Of a stretch of 64,000 nt of DNA, positions 15,544 through 25,504 are shown one piece after another. A program made the position numbers and the translations under genes. Position 1 is the first letter of the stretch; each line of letters begins with the position of its first letter. The notes under the pieces were generated by a model. It was not told the origin of the DNA. It saw nothing but the letters and a program-made list of their open reading frames with translations, and made no database searches. Where the stretch lies: positions 124,001-188,000 of the forward strand of contig JABUMY010000013.1 of the NCBI GenBank assembly GCA_013327885.1, read 5' to 3'. The stretch is from Flavisolibacter longurius. Its GTDB lineage: Bacteria > Bacteroidota > Bacteroidia > Chitinophagales > Chitinophagaceae.

Positions 15544-17202
15544 ATGCTCAGCCGATTATCCATTCAGAACTACGCCATTATCGATGAATTAGAGATCGAT
15601 TTTTCCTCCCGGCTCAACGTTATTACGGGTGAAACCGGTGCCGGTAAATCCATTATTGTGGGGGCATTGGGATTGATTCTTGGCCAGCGTGCCGACAGTG
15701 GCGTTCTGCTCAAAAAAGAAAAAAAATGCGTGGTGGAAGGCTGCTTCCAGGAAGAGGCATCGGAGCAGAACATTCTTAATTTTTTAAAGGAGAACGAACT
15801 TGATATTGCCGACGAACTAACGGTGCGCAGGGAGATTGCGGCCAATGGAAAATCACGGGCTTTTATTAACGACACGCCGGTCAATCTTTCGCAGTTAAAT
15901 ACATTAAGCAGCTTGCTCGTGGACCTGCACCAGCAATTTGATACGCTGGAGTTGGGCGAAAGCGATTTTCAGCGGGAAGTGCTGGATGCGCTGGCCAATA
16001 ATTTTTCTCTCCTGGGCAAATACCGCCAGGTGTTTGCGGCCTCGCAGGAAGCAAAAAAGGGCTGGGAAAGCCTGAAGGAACAAAAGTCGCAGTTTGAAAA
16101 AGAGTTCGACTACCACCAGTTCCAGTTCAACGAGCTGGAAGAAGCCGGCTTTCGTGAAAATGAGTTGGAAGATCTGGATGTAGAGCTGAAAATGCTTTCG
16201 AATGCCGAAGGCATAAAATCGGCCCTGAGCAAAGCCTATTTTGATATGGCTGAAAGCGAGGAGCCGGTGGTGCGGCAGATCAAAACCATGTGCAGCGCCA
16301 TTCAGCATTTTGCCGAACTGCATCCCGAACTGCCTACTATTGCCCAACGGTTGCAGTCGGCCTACATCGAACTGCAGGACATTGCCGATGAAATTGACCG
16401 CATCAACGGGCATATTGGATCGGATGCAGAAAAGCTGGAGACCATCAACGAACGTCTCTCCCTGGGTTATCGCTTGCTGAAAAAGCATGGCGTTTCCACC
16501 ACCAACGAGCTGGTTGCCATCCGCAACAACTTAAACGAAAAATTGCAGGCGGTGCTCAACATTGATGAAGCCATTGTGGCTGCAGAAAAAAAATACGGCG
16601 AGTTGGTGTCGCAGGCCGAAAGCCTAGCAGCGAAAATTTCTGCCGCCCGTTTGGCCCAGGTAAAGCCGCTGGAAACAAAAGTGAACAAAATGCTGGCACA
16701 GGTGGGCATGCCCAATGCCCGCATAAAAGTCGACATCCGGAAAGTAGCACTTAACCCCACTGGTTTCGACGATGTGGTGTTTCTTTTTGACGCCAATAAA
16801 AGCAACCAGTTTCAGCCCCTGCGCAAGGTGGCCAGCGGTGGCGAATTGAGTCGCCTGATGCTTTGTATTAAATCCCTGGTGGCAACCTCTATGGACATGC
16901 CCACGCTGATCTTTGATGAAATTGACACCGGTATCTCCGGCGAAGCGGCCAAGCAGGTGGGTATCATTATGAAAGACCTGGCCCTGGCCCGCCAGGTCAT
17001 CTGCATCACCCACCAGCCACAGATTGCAGGAAAAGCCGATGCGCATTATCTTGTGTACAAAGCGCTGAAAGAAGACCGTGTGACCACCGGTGTTCGCCTG
17101 CTGGAAACCGACGAACGCATTGTGGCTATTGCCAAGATGATGAGTGGCGAAAAGCCCACGGCCGCTGCCCTGGAGAACGCCAGGGAAATGGTGATGAACT
17201 AG
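15544..17202 (+). CDS. recN: DNA repair ATPase RecN
   Basis: 552 residues from MLSRLSIQNYAIIDELEIDF; the frame is open for 42 further codons upstream but those cross the terminator. Walker A is ITGETGAGKSIIVGAL near residue 30. A long coiled coil fills the middle (roughly 160-370), and the C-terminal signature KVASGGELSRLMLCIK and Walker B TLIFDEIDTGISGEAA complete the SMC-like ATPase. RecN acts at double-strand breaks, bringing ends together before RecA-dependent repair. It is followed after 28 bases by an AAA+ gene on the same strand. Confidence 0.97.
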   Translation: MLSRLSIQNYAIIDELEIDFSSRLNVITGETGAGKSIIVGALGLILGQRADSGVLLKKEKKCVVEGCFQEEASEQNILNFLKENELDIADELTVRREIAANGKSRAFINDTPVNLSQLNTLSSLLVDLHQQFDTLELGESDFQREVLDALANNFSLLGKYRQVFAASQEAKKGWESLKEQKSQFEKEFDYHQFQFNELEEAGFRENELEDLDVELKMLSNAEGIKSALSKAYFDMAESEEPVVRQIKTMCSAIQHFAELHPELPTIAQRLQSAYIELQDIADEIDRINGHIGSDAEKLETINERLSLGYRLLKKHGVSTTNELVAIRNNLNEKLQAVLNIDEAIVAAEKKYGELVSQAESLAAKISAARLAQVKPLETKVNKMLAQVGMPNARIKVDIRKVALNPTGFDDVVFLFDANKSNQFQPLRKVASGGELSRLMLCIKSLVATSMDMPTLIFDEIDTGISGEAAKQVGIIMKDLALARQVICITHQPQIAGKADAHYLVYKALKEDRVTTGVRLLETDERIVAIAKMMSGEKPTAAALENAREMVMN

Positions 17203-17230
17203 TAAGATCAAACGATAATTTTTACTGCTT

Positions 17231-18547
17231 ATGGAGAATGATACCCTTAAAAACTTATTGGAAGCGCTTGCCGTTTCGCCAGATAACATTCCGCTTCGCT
17301 TACATGTTGCCGGCCTGCTGTTGCAGGACAAAAACTTCAACGAAGCCGCCGCGCAGTTTCAAACCGTTCTGGAAAAAAATTACGGTAACGAAAAAGCGCA
17401 ACTCGGACTTGCCGCCTGTTATTTTTTTACCGGCCGGTTTTCTGCGGCAGCCATTATTTACGAGCAATTACAGGACAGCTTATTACCTGAAGACAAGGTG
17501 CGGTACATCAAGTGCCTGGTAAACGAAGGGGCCATGGCGCAGGCGGTTGAATTGTACCAGCAGGTACTGGCATTGAACCCTGGCTTTGCCGATGAGGAGC
17601 TGGATGCCACCCTGCGGGTTCAAACAGCAACAGCACCGCAAGAATCGTGGGAAGAAGACCTGGAAAGCGATGAACGCTATTTTCTCCAGAAGCCCAAAGA
17701 AAAATTCGGCGATGTGGGCGGCATGCAGCGCATCAAAGACGAAATTTCCATCAAGATTATTCAGCCCATTGCCAACCCCGAGCTATACAAAGCCTTTGGC
17801 AAAAAGATCGGTGGCGGCATTTTGCTTTACGGTCCCCCGGGTTGCGGTAAAACATTTTTGGCAAAAGCCACCGCTGGTGAGATCGATGCAAAGTTTATCA
17901 GCATCGGCCTGCACGATATCCTGGATATGTGGATCGGGAACAGCGAAAAAAACCTCCATGGCATTTTTGAGCTGGCCCGTCGCAACGCACCCTGCGTGTT
18001 GTTCTTTGATGAAGTGGATGCCATGGGTGCCAGCCGGAGTGACCTGAAAGGTTCGGCCATGCGCCATGTGATCAACCAGTTCCTGGCAGAGATGGATGGT
18101 GTCAACTCCGATAACGATGGCGTTTTGATCCTGGCCGCTACCAATGCTCCCTGGAGCATCGACCCCGCCTTTCGCCGGCCGGGCCGTTTTGACCGGATCA
18201 TTTTTGTAGAGCCGCCGGATCAACAAGGGCGGGAAGAAATTTTGCGCAGCCTGCTTAAGGGAAAACCGGTGGGTGATATTGCCTTTGACAAAATTGCCAA
18301 AGCCACCGAAAAGTTTTCCGGTGCCGACCTGAAAGCGATCATTGACCTGGCCATTGAAGAAAAGCTGCGGGAATCAATGGCAAAAGGAAGCATACAGGCC
18401 GTACAAACAAAAGACCTGATTTCGGCGGCAAAACAACACCGTCCTACCACACTGGAATGGTTTGCTTCGGCCCGCAACTATGCGCTCTATGCCAACGAAT
18501 CGGGACTGTACGATGATATCCTCAAATACCTGAACATCAAAAAATAA
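17231..18547 (+). CDS. TPR-AAA+ ATPase fusion, Cdc48/FtsH-like
   Basis: 438 residues. Residues ~1-125 hold TPR-like helices (LRLHVAGLLLQDKNFNEAAAQFQ, AQLGLAACYFFTGRFSAAA). A short acidic linker (EESWEEDLESDE-like) follows, then one AAA+ module with FGDVGGMQRIKDEI, Walker A GPPGCGKTFLAKA (~201-213), pore-loop-like DMWIGNSEKN, Walker B VLFFDEVDAMG (~257-266), sensor ILAATNAPW and arginine fingers FRRPGRFDR. A C-terminal lid ends in SARNYALYANESG. Such single-ring ATPases unfold or remodel proteins; the TPR part probably selects substrate or partner. A second TPR gene starts seven bases downstream. The specific role is unknown. Confidence 0.88.
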   Translation: MENDTLKNLLEALAVSPDNIPLRLHVAGLLLQDKNFNEAAAQFQTVLEKNYGNEKAQLGLAACYFFTGRFSAAAIIYEQLQDSLLPEDKVRYIKCLVNEGAMAQAVELYQQVLALNPGFADEELDATLRVQTATAPQESWEEDLESDERYFLQKPKEKFGDVGGMQRIKDEISIKIIQPIANPELYKAFGKKIGGGILLYGPPGCGKTFLAKATAGEIDAKFISIGLHDILDMWIGNSEKNLHGIFELARRNAPCVLFFDEVDAMGASRSDLKGSAMRHVINQFLAEMDGVNSDNDGVLILAATNAPWSIDPAFRRPGRFDRIIFVEPPDQQGREEILRSLLKGKPVGDIAFDKIAKATEKFSGADLKAIIDLAIEEKLRESMAKGSIQAVQTKDLISAAKQHRPTTLEWFASARNYALYANESGLYDDILKYLNIKK

Positions 18548-18553
18548 CTGCTG

Positions 18554-19816
18554 GTGACCACCGAACTGCTTTTGGAAAGAGCCCAGGTTTTGCTGCAGCA
18601 AAACCGCTACCGCGACGCGGAAACCTTTATCCTGCAAGCCCTGGAAAAAGACCCTGACAATGATTATACACTAAGCCTTTTGGGTCGTTGTTACATCAAC
18701 AACAAACGGTTTGACGAAGGCATTGCCGTCATAGAAAGAGCAATTGCCGTTGATCCCAACGAAGGCTTTTATTTTTATCTGCTGGGGTTTGCTTATTACC
18801 AGAAAAGCAGCACAACAGCGGCAAAGACCAACTTGGAAATAGCCATTCGGCTAAGTCCTTATACGGCCGAATATTTTGGCTTGCTGGCACATGTGCTGCT
18901 GGAAGAAAACAGTTTTGAAGCGGCTCTGGATAAGGCCAATGAAGGCCTGGCACTGGAGGCCGACAACATTACCTGCCTGAATGCCCGTTCCATTGCGCTG
19001 AACAAATTGAAGCGTACAGAAGATGCTTTTGAAACCATGCAATCGGCGCTGTCGCAGGACCCCGATAACGAAACAACGCATAACGTAGTAGGGTGGAACT
19101 TGCTGGAGCGGGGCCGTCACCAGGAGGCCGCCAGTCATTTTATGGAATCGCTGCGCATTAATCCTGATTATGGCAACGCAAAAATGGGTTTGAAAGAAGC
19201 CTTAAAATCGCGAATCCTTTTGTACAAATGGCTACTGCAATACAGCTTCTGGGTCAACAACAAGGGAAAGAACCTGCAGGTAGCACTACCCATTATCCTG
19301 TACATTACGTTTCGTGTCTTGATCTCTCTTTCCAAATCCGGCAGCGGTAGCAACAGTCTTACCTGGATCCTGGTTGGTCTTTACATTTTTATTGTGGTGA
19401 CCTCCTGGACGATCGGATCTATCGCCAATTTTGTGCTGCTCTATCATCCTTTGGGAAAGCATGCATTAACGGTGAGCGAACGCTGGTCGGCCATTACCGC
19501 CGTATCGGCGCTGGTAACGGGGATGGTGATCATGCTGCTCTCATCGCTTACCAGCATTGCTGAAGGCACTGCGTACGTAGAAAATCTGTTTTTCGCAGGA
19601 ATGGTTTGTCTTTCCCTGGCCCTCCCCCTGGGGCAAATCGATTATCCTATCCATTTTCGTAATAAGTCGTGGCAAGACTATTATGCACTGGGGCTGATTG
19701 GCCTGGGCTTGCTGGGCTTACTTTGTTTTACTGTTGCTCCTGCTGCTGCCAGCGTATTGTTTGGCGTTTATGGGCTAGGGTTTCTTATTTACAACTGGGC
19801 AGGCCTCCGGGGTTGA
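18554..19816 (+). CDS. TPR membrane protein paired with the AAA+ gene
   Basis: 420 residues from a GTG start seven bases after the AAA+ stop, so the two are almost surely co-translated. Residues ~1-210 are five to six TPR units (RYRDAETFILQALEKDPDN, NNKRFDEGIAVIERAIAVDPNE, RTEDAFETMQSALSQDPDN). The C-terminal half has four to five membrane segments (LPIILYITFRVLISL, WILVGLYIFIVVTSWTIG, WSAITAVSALVTGMVIMLL, YALGLIGLGLLGLLCF). The TPRs would face the cytoplasm and could dock the soluble TPR-AAA+ partner to the membrane. No named family was recognised. Confidence 0.8.
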   Translation: MTTELLLERAQVLLQQNRYRDAETFILQALEKDPDNDYTLSLLGRCYINNKRFDEGIAVIERAIAVDPNEGFYFYLLGFAYYQKSSTTAAKTNLEIAIRLSPYTAEYFGLLAHVLLEENSFEAALDKANEGLALEADNITCLNARSIALNKLKRTEDAFETMQSALSQDPDNETTHNVVGWNLLERGRHQEAASHFMESLRINPDYGNAKMGLKEALKSRILLYKWLLQYSFWVNNKGKNLQVALPIILYITFRVLISLSKSGSGSNSLTWILVGLYIFIVVTSWTIGSIANFVLLYHPLGKHALTVSERWSAITAVSALVTGMVIMLLSSLTSIAEGTAYVENLFFAGMVCLSLALPLGQIDYPIHFRNKSWQDYYALGLIGLGLLGLLCFTVAPAAASVLFGVYGLGFLIYNWAGLRG

Positions 19817-20022
19817 TGAAAAATGGTTAGCATCTTACCTGCATAGCTTAGTGGCTTCCACCGTTTTTTGAAGGGGTGAATAGTCTACTGTTTTCACCAA
19901 CACCAATACTCGTTTTATCTTGATGATAGCGATCTTTCAAGAGGAAGCTTTCTTGCGAACTTGTTTCTGTTGCCTAACGGATAAGCCTTATTTTTACGCC
20001 TTCTAATTCAATCCATTTGCTT

Positions 20023-20856
20023 ATGTCAAATAATCTTTTAGCCGGAAAGAAAGGAATCATTTTCGGTGCGCTGGACGAAAAATCAATAGCCTGGAAAACG
20101 GCCATGGCCTGCCATGCACAAGGTGCGCAGATCGTGCTGTCAAACGCCCCGGTAGCTCTCCGCATGGGCGAGATCAACAAACTGTCAGAAGCGGTGGAAG
20201 CTCCCGTGATTGGTGCCGATGTAACCAACATGGATGACCTGAAAAAGCTGTTTGAAGAAAGCCAGAAGCATTTTGGTGGCGGCATCGACTTTGTACTGCA
20301 CTCCATTGGCATGGGCCTCAACGTACGCAAGGGCAAGCACTATACAGAAATGAATTACGAGTGGAACCAGAAAAGCCTTGATATTTCGGCTACCAGCCTG
20401 CACCGGGTGTTGCGTACCGCTTGGGATATGGATGCCCTGAACGAGTGGGGCAGCGTGGTGGCGCTTAGCTATATTGCCGCCCAGCGTGTGTTTCCCGATT
20501 ACAACGAAATGGCCGACGCCAAAGCCCTGCTGGAAAGCATTACCCGTAGTTTTGGTTACCATTATGGCGTTCGCAAAAAAGTAAGGGTGAATACCATTTC
20601 GCAATCACCTACCCGTACCACGGCTGGCAGCGGTGTAAAAGGGTTTGATGCCTTTGTTGACTATGCCGAAAAAATGAGTCCCCTGGGCAATGCGTCGGCT
20701 GCCGATTGCGCCAATTACTGCGTTACCCTGTTCTCCGACCTGTCCCGCTATGTTACCATGCAGAATCTTTTCCATGACGGCGGCTTTAGCTTTACCGGCG
20801 TTAGCCAGGCGATCGTTGAGGATATGATGAAGGCTGGGCAAGAAAGCAATTCCTAA
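20023..20856 (+). CDS. fabI: Enoyl-ACP reductase FabI
   Basis: 277 residues from MSNNLLAGKKGIIFGALDEKSIAW; an in-frame start two codons upstream is possible. It is the NADH-dependent short-chain dehydrogenase-like FabI that performs the last reduction of each fatty acid elongation round. The cofactor loop GALDEKSIAW, LHSIGMG, and the spaced Tyr-x6-Lys active site in FPDYNEMADAKALLES are present, as is a substrate loop RTTAGSGVKGFDAF. It stands alone with a strong terminator after it. Confidence 0.95.
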   Translation: MSNNLLAGKKGIIFGALDEKSIAWKTAMACHAQGAQIVLSNAPVALRMGEINKLSEAVEAPVIGADVTNMDDLKKLFEESQKHFGGGIDFVLHSIGMGLNVRKGKHYTEMNYEWNQKSLDISATSLHRVLRTAWDMDALNEWGSVVALSYIAAQRVFPDYNEMADAKALLESITRSFGYHYGVRKKVRVNTISQSPTRTTAGSGVKGFDAFVDYAEKMSPLGNASAADCANYCVTLFSDLSRYVTMQNLFHDGGFSFTGVSQAIVEDMMKAGQESNS

Positions 20857-20876
20857 AAAATAGCATGCATTTATAG

Positions 20877-20905
20877 AAAAAGCCTCCCGTTAAGGAGGCT
20901 TTTTC
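20877..20905 (+). terminator. Intrinsic terminator after fabI
   Basis: Stem AAAAAGCCTCC / GGAGGCTTTTT around a short loop, 21 bases past the stop codon. Confidence 0.9.
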
Positions 20906-20924
20906 ATTTCCCGGCTTTTTCAAA

Positions 20925-21131
20925 CTCCCTCTTTTTAAGAGGGCCGGGGCGAGGTCAATTGGGCGTCATCCCCTATCAGCCTACTACGGCAAGCAAAGCA
21001 GTGGGAGATAGGAAATGACAGTATCTTGAGAGAGGCCACTAGCTTTTAGCTGTTAGCCACATCTCGTTAAAGTGGTAATTATTCCTTTGAACGAGATCAG
21101 GCTAATGGCTAGTGGCTCAAAGCTAGAGGCT
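20925..21131. repeat. Short-word and nested inverted repeats between fabI and the sigma gene
   Basis: 20925-20958 is a CTCCCTCTTTTTAAGAGGGCC-type hairpin word with a GGGGCGAGGTC tail. 21032-21060 (GCCACTAGCTTTTAGCTGTTAGCC) and 21100-21131 (GGCTAATGGCTAGTGGCTC...) are imperfect inverted arms around an inner pair ATCTCGTT / AACGAGAT. The right arm overlaps the stop codon of the sigma factor gene (21123-21125). Confidence 0.6.
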
Positions 21132-21704
21132 TATTTGCTTTTGCACCATCATCTTGCGCAAATTAATCAACCCGTACCGCATTCTTCCCAAAGCCGTGTT
21201 AATGCTGCAATTGGTAATATGGGCGATCTCTTTAAAGCTCATGTCAGCATAGTGGCGGAGGATAATCACTTCCCGCTGGTCTTCGGGCAGCAGGTCCAGC
21301 ATATCCTTCACGCGGTTATGGCTTTGTTTTTTTATGAGCTTGTCTTCTGCGCTTTCTTCCGTAAAGTTAAGGACCTCAAAGATATCCTGGTCTTCGCTGT
21401 TACGGATGGTGGGGGTGCGTTTTACCTTGCGGAAATGATCCACGCAAAGGTTGTGGGCAATGCGCATCGCCCAGGGTAAAAACTTGCCTTCCTCGGTGTA
21501 GCGGCCACCCTTGATGGTGTCGATCACCCGGATAAAAACATCCTGGAAAATATCTTCGGCAAGATACTTGTCCTTAACTAAAAACAGGATGGATGTATAG
21601 ATTTTGTCTTTGTGACGCAATACCAACGTCTCAAATGCGTTTACATTACCAGCGTTGAAAAGGTTGATCAATTCATGGTCGGACAGCTTGGACAAATAAC
21701 TCAT
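21123..21704 (-). CDS. ECF-type RNA polymerase sigma factor
   Basis: 193 residues. Region 2 is FETLVLRHKDKIYTSIL ... AEDIFQDVFIRV and FLPWAMRIAHNLCVDHFRK; region 4 is LPEDQREVIILRHYADMSFKEIAH followed by the recognition helix CSINTALGRMRYG. Between them is an acidic linker (NFTEESAEDK). No anti-sigma gene lies next to it, which is unusual for classical ECF pairs but common for stand-alone Bacteroidota sigma factors. Its last two codons and stop lie in a repeat. It is divergent from uvrA. Confidence 0.93.
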   Translation of the reverse strand: MSYLSKLSDHELINLFNAGNVNAFETLVLRHKDKIYTSILFLVKDKYLAEDIFQDVFIRVIDTIKGGRYTEEGKFLPWAMRIAHNLCVDHFRKVKRTPTIRNSEDQDIFEVLNFTEESAEDKLIKKQSHNRVKDMLDLLPEDQREVIILRHYADMSFKEIAHITNCSINTALGRMRYGLINLRKMMVQKQISL

Positions 21705-21928
21705 AAACTCCTACGTTTAAGGTGTAATGGATTAATGGGTCAATAAAAATGGATAAGGAATTGCGGGTAGAAGTTTAAGCGATAGGCAAGTGATTACGGT
21801 GTGTTATGGATTTTGTTTTATAAAAATAGTTCTCTTTTCCATTTCTCACAATTTTTTTATTGCCCTTACCCACCTTGTTTCCCCAAAAAATATGTTAACC
21901 TTAACCCATACGACTGTGAAGGGGTGCG

Positions 21929-21936
21929 TACTTTTG
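21929..21936 (+). promoter_or_regulatory. -7 element TACTTTTG before uvrA
   Basis: An exact TAnnTTTG match 14 bases before the uvrA ATG at 21951; it supports that start over the longer frame. Confidence 0.5.
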
Positions 21937-21950
21937 CGCTGGAGTTTACA

Positions 21951-24809
21951 ATGAAAGAAAAGGTAGCCAAAAAGAGAAAAGAGGAAGAGAGAACCCATCG
22001 TGATGAACCCATCTTCATTAAAGGTGCCCGGGTTCACAATCTTAAGAACATCGATGTCCTTTTTCCCCGCAATAAATTGATTGTGGTAACAGGGGTTTCC
22101 GGGTCCGGAAAGTCCTCGCTTACCATTGATACACTATTTGCCGAAGGGCAGCGGCGCTATGCCGAAAGCCTTAGTGCGTACGTACGGCAGTTCCTCAACC
22201 GCATGGACAAACCGGATGTGGATTACATCAAAGGGTTGGCGCCGGCCATTGCCATTGAGCAAAAAGTGATCACCCGGACGCCCCGCAGTACAGTGGGGAG
22301 CATGACGGAGATCTACGATTACCTGCGCCTGCTATATGCCCGCATTGGCCGGACGGTTTCACCCGTTTCGGGCAGGGTGGTAAAAAAAGACGATGTAAAA
22401 GACGTGCTGGATGCCATGCGCAGCCTAAAAGAAGGCAGCCGGGCTTATATTCTTGCCGCCTTTAAAACCCACCATAATCGGGACGAAAGAGAGGAACTGA
22501 ATATCCTCATCCAAAAAGGCTTTACCCGTATCTATGTTTCGCCGTTTTCCAAAACTCAAAACGAAAACCCCGTAGAGAAAGGGCAGCTTTATTCCATTGA
22601 GGATGTGCTTTCATCGCCTGACGATTTCCTGGCCGCGTTCAAATACCCGGAAAATGTTTTTGTGATGGTGGACCGGATCGTGGTGAAGGATTTTGACGAA
22701 GATGATGAACACCGGCTGGGCGACTCGATCGGCACTGCTTTTTACGAAGGCGAAGGCGATGTGTACGTGGAAGTGGATGGCGAAAAGCTGTTGCATTTCA
22801 ACAACCGTTTTGAGCTGGACGGAATGACCTTTGAAGAGCCGTCGCCCAATCTTTTTTCCTTTAACAATCCCTATGGCGCCTGCCCGGTTTGCGAAGGTTT
22901 TTCGATGGTGCTGGGCATCGACGAAGACCTGGTGATTCCCGACAAACGCCTGAGTGTGTACGAAGGCGCGGTGGCACCTTGGAAAGGCGAAAAGCTGGGT
23001 CGCTGGAAGGAGAACTTTGTGCGGTCTGCCCGTCATACCGGCTTCCCAGTGCACAAGCCTGTTGCCGACCTGACGAAGGAGCAGTACCAACTACTTTGGA
23101 AAGGCAGCTCACATGTAGAAGGCATTGATGACTTTTTTAAAGAAGTAGAACAGAATTTATACAAGGTACAATACCGGGTGATCCTGAGCCGTTACCGGGG
23201 CCGCACAAAATGCCCCGAGTGTGAAGGCTTCCGCCTGCGCAAAGAAGCCCTTTATGTAAAAGTAGCCGGCAGCCACATTGGCGAATTGAGCGAAATGCCG
23301 ATCGCCGATCTGCGGATTTGGCTCAACAGCGCCGAACAGGATTTTACGGATTTTGAGAAGACAGTAGCCAAGCGTATTCTCATCGAGATCAACCACCGCG
23401 TGGATACGATGCTGAATGTTGGCCTTGGCTATCTTACCCTGAACCGGCTTGCCAATACGCTGAGTGGTGGCGAAAGCCAGCGCATTCAACTCACCCGTAG
23501 CCTGGGCAGTAACCTCACCAACTCCCTGTATATTTTGGATGAACCCTCCATTGGCCTGCACCCGCGGGACACATCCAATTTGATCCGGGTATTGAAAGAA
23601 CTGCGTGACCTGGGCAATACGGTTGTGGTGGTGGAGCATGACGAGATGATGATGCGGGAAGCCGATCACATTATCGACATGGGTCCGTTAGCCTCGCACC
23701 TGGGTGGCGAAGTGATTGCCGCCGGTAATTACGATGAGATCATTGCCAACCCGAAAAGCCTCACCGGTCAATATCTGAAAGGAGAACTTTCCATTGAAGC
23801 ACCGAAAAAGCTGCGTAAATGGAATTCCTCCATTACCGTAGAAGGCGTAAGGCAGCACAATTTAAAAGACATCACCGTTGAGTTTCCCCTGAATGTACTC
23901 TGCGTGGTGAGTGGGGTGAGTGGGAGTGGGAAAACAACGCTGATCAAACATATTCTCTACCCGGCGCTGAAAAAGCACCAGGGAGAACCGGCCGACAAAG
24001 TGGGTTTTCACAAAGCCCTTACCGGCGACCTCGATGCCATTACCCAGGTAGAGATGGTGGACCAGAACCCCATCGGCAAAAGTTCGCGAAGCAACCCGGT
24101 TACATATGTGCGTGCCTGGGACCAGGTCAGGGACCTGTTCTCTTCGCAGCCGCTGAGCAAGATCCGTGGTTACCAGCCCAAACATTTTTCGTTTAACGTA
24201 GATGGCGGCAGATGCGACGCCTGCAAGGGAGAAGGTGAAAAGATCGTGGAAATGCAGTTCCTGGCCGATGTGCACCTGACCTGCGAAGTTTGTCATGGGC
24301 GTAAGTTCAAGGAAGAGATCCTAGAAGTGCAATACAAAGGCAAGAATGTTTTTGAGGTGCTGGAGATGAGCGTGGATGAAGCGATTGAATTTTTTGCGGA
24401 TGAAAAAAGCATTGTCAATGCCATCAAGCCCTTGAGCGATGTAGGGCTGGGTTATGTCAAGCTGGGACAATCGTCCGATACCTTGTCGGGTGGCGAAGCG
24501 CAAAGGGTAAAGCTGGCTTCTTTCCTCGGAAAAGGCCGGTCTGCCGGCAAGATCCTTTTCATTTTTGATGAACCCACAACCGGTTTGCATTTTCATGATA
24601 TCAAAAAATTGCTGGCTTCTTTCAATGCGCTGATCGACCAGGGGCATTCTATATTGGTGATCGAGCACAACACTGATGTGATCAAAAGCGCCGACTGGGT
24701 GATTGACCTTGGGCCCGAAGCAGGGATCAATGGCGGTAACCTGGTGTATGCCGGGAAGCCGGAAGGCTTGCGAAAAATAAAAGAAAGCCATACGGGACAG
24801 TTTATCTGA
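21951..24809 (+). CDS. uvrA: Excinuclease ABC subunit UvrA
   Basis: 952 residues from [22 protein letters not shown]; the 50 codons upstream cross the promoter element. UvrA is the damage-recognition ATPase of nucleotide excision repair. Two ABC modules are present: Walker [16 protein letters not shown] and [15 protein letters not shown], signatures [15 protein letters not shown] and [15 protein letters not shown], Walker [13 protein letters not shown] and [12 protein letters not shown]. Zinc fingers include CPVCEG/CPECEG and CDACKGEG with CEVCHG. The N-terminal charged tail (~20 residues) is longer than usual. It is followed closely by a Uma2 gene. Confidence 0.97.
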   Translation: MKEKVAKKRKEEERTHRDEPIFIKGARVHNLKNIDVLFPRNKLIVVTGVSGSGKSSLTIDTLFAEGQRRYAESLSAYVRQFLNRMDKPDVDYIKGLAPAIAIEQKVITRTPRSTVGSMTEIYDYLRLLYARIGRTVSPVSGRVVKKDDVKDVLDAMRSLKEGSRAYILAAFKTHHNRDEREELNILIQKGFTRIYVSPFSKTQNENPVEKGQLYSIEDVLSSPDDFLAAFKYPENVFVMVDRIVVKDFDEDDEHRLGDSIGTAFYEGEGDVYVEVDGEKLLHFNNRFELDGMTFEEPSPNLFSFNNPYGACPVCEGFSMVLGIDEDLVIPDKRLSVYEGAVAPWKGEKLGRWKENFVRSARHTGFPVHKPVADLTKEQYQLLWKGSSHVEGIDDFFKEVEQNLYKVQYRVILSRYRGRTKCPECEGFRLRKEALYVKVAGSHIGELSEMPIADLRIWLNSAEQDFTDFEKTVAKRILIEINHRVDTMLNVGLGYLTLNRLANTLSGGESQRIQLTRSLGSNLTNSLYILDEPSIGLHPRDTSNLIRVLKELRDLGNTVVVVEHDEMMMREADHIIDMGPLASHLGGEVIAAGNYDEIIANPKSLTGQYLKGELSIEAPKKLRKWNSSITVEGVRQHNLKDITVEFPLNVLCVVSGVSGSGKTTLIKHILYPALKKHQGEPADKVGFHKALTGDLDAITQVEMVDQNPIGKSSRSNPVTYVRAWDQVRDLFSSQPLSKIRGYQPKHFSFNVDGGRCDACKGEGEKIVEMQFLADVHLTCEVCHGRKFKEEILEVQYKGKNVFEVLEMSVDEAIEFFADEKSIVNAIKPLSDVGLGYVKLGQSSDTLSGGEAQRVKLASFLGKGRSAGKILFIFDEPTTGLHFHDIKKLLASFNALIDQGHSILVIEHNTDVIKSADWVIDLGPEAGINGGNLVYAGKPEGLRKIKESHTGQFI

Positions 24810-24858
24810 CGGCTGGCTTTCCGGGAACGGGTTGGTTTTTGTAGCTTTAAAGGAAAAG

Positions 24859-25389
24859 ATGGAAGGTGCGTATATACATCCCCCGAAAACGATGCTGGAG
24901 GTTTTTGAAAACCTCCCCGAGGGAACGTTGGCCCAACTGATCAACAACCAAATCTATATGTCACCGTCGCCTTCGAACAGCCATCAGAAAGTGCTGGATA
25001 AAATATACAGGCAATTGGGAAACTATGTTGAAGAAATGGGACTTGGTGAAACCAGGGTTGCTCCCTTTGATGTTTTCCTCAACAATAAGAATGCTTATCA
25101 ACCAGACATTCTTTTTATTGCCAACAAAAGCCTTTCTAATTTAAAAGAACAGGGATTCTTTGGTGCACCTGATCTTGTCATAGAAATTCTTTCGCCGGCT
25201 ACAAAGCGGTTCGATAAAGGCGAAAAAAAAGCGGAGTATGAAAAGAGTGGGGTAAAAGAATATTGGATAGTTGACCCTGCCGATAAAACCACAGAAGGAT
25301 TTATGCTGCAGAATGGCTTGTTCTCACCGCTACCGGGTGGAAAAGGTGAAATTGCTTTTCAACTGATTCCCTTACGGATTATGTTTTAA
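24859..25389 (+). CDS. Uma2 family endonuclease (DUF820)
   Basis: 176 residues from MEGAYIHPPKTMLEVFENLP, with AAAGGAAAAG just upstream. It has the PD-(D/E)XK-like core of the Uma2 family: YQPDILFIANKS, DLVIEILSPATKRFDKGEKKAEYEKSGVKEYWIVDP. These proteins are widespread and multiplied in cyanobacteria and Bacteroidota; nuclease activity is predicted from fold and the biological role is unclear. A second family member lies at 38857-39399. It ends before a very long palindromic terminator shared with the convergent DUF4293 gene. Confidence 0.9.
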   Translation: MEGAYIHPPKTMLEVFENLPEGTLAQLINNQIYMSPSPSNSHQKVLDKIYRQLGNYVEEMGLGETRVAPFDVFLNNKNAYQPDILFIANKSLSNLKEQGFFGAPDLVIEILSPATKRFDKGEKKAEYEKSGVKEYWIVDPADKTTEGFMLQNGLFSPLPGGKGEIAFQLIPLRIMF

Positions 25390-25452
25390 TTCTAAGTGTC
25401 ACCATAAATGAAAATACTTCGACACATCAATCGAACGTTTCCCAATAGTTCC

Positions 25453-25494
25453 AATAACAAAAAGACGCCTCCCGGGAGGCGTCTTTTTGTTATT
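25453..25494. terminator. 42-bp perfect palindrome, bidirectional terminator
   Basis: The arms (21 bases each, meeting at CCC|GGG, 25473/25474) are exact reverse complements: AATAACAAAAAGACGCCTCCC on the left. A and T tracts flank the GC core on both sides, so it can end both convergent genes. Confidence 0.9.
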
Positions 25495-25504
25495 GAGGAT
25501 TAAA

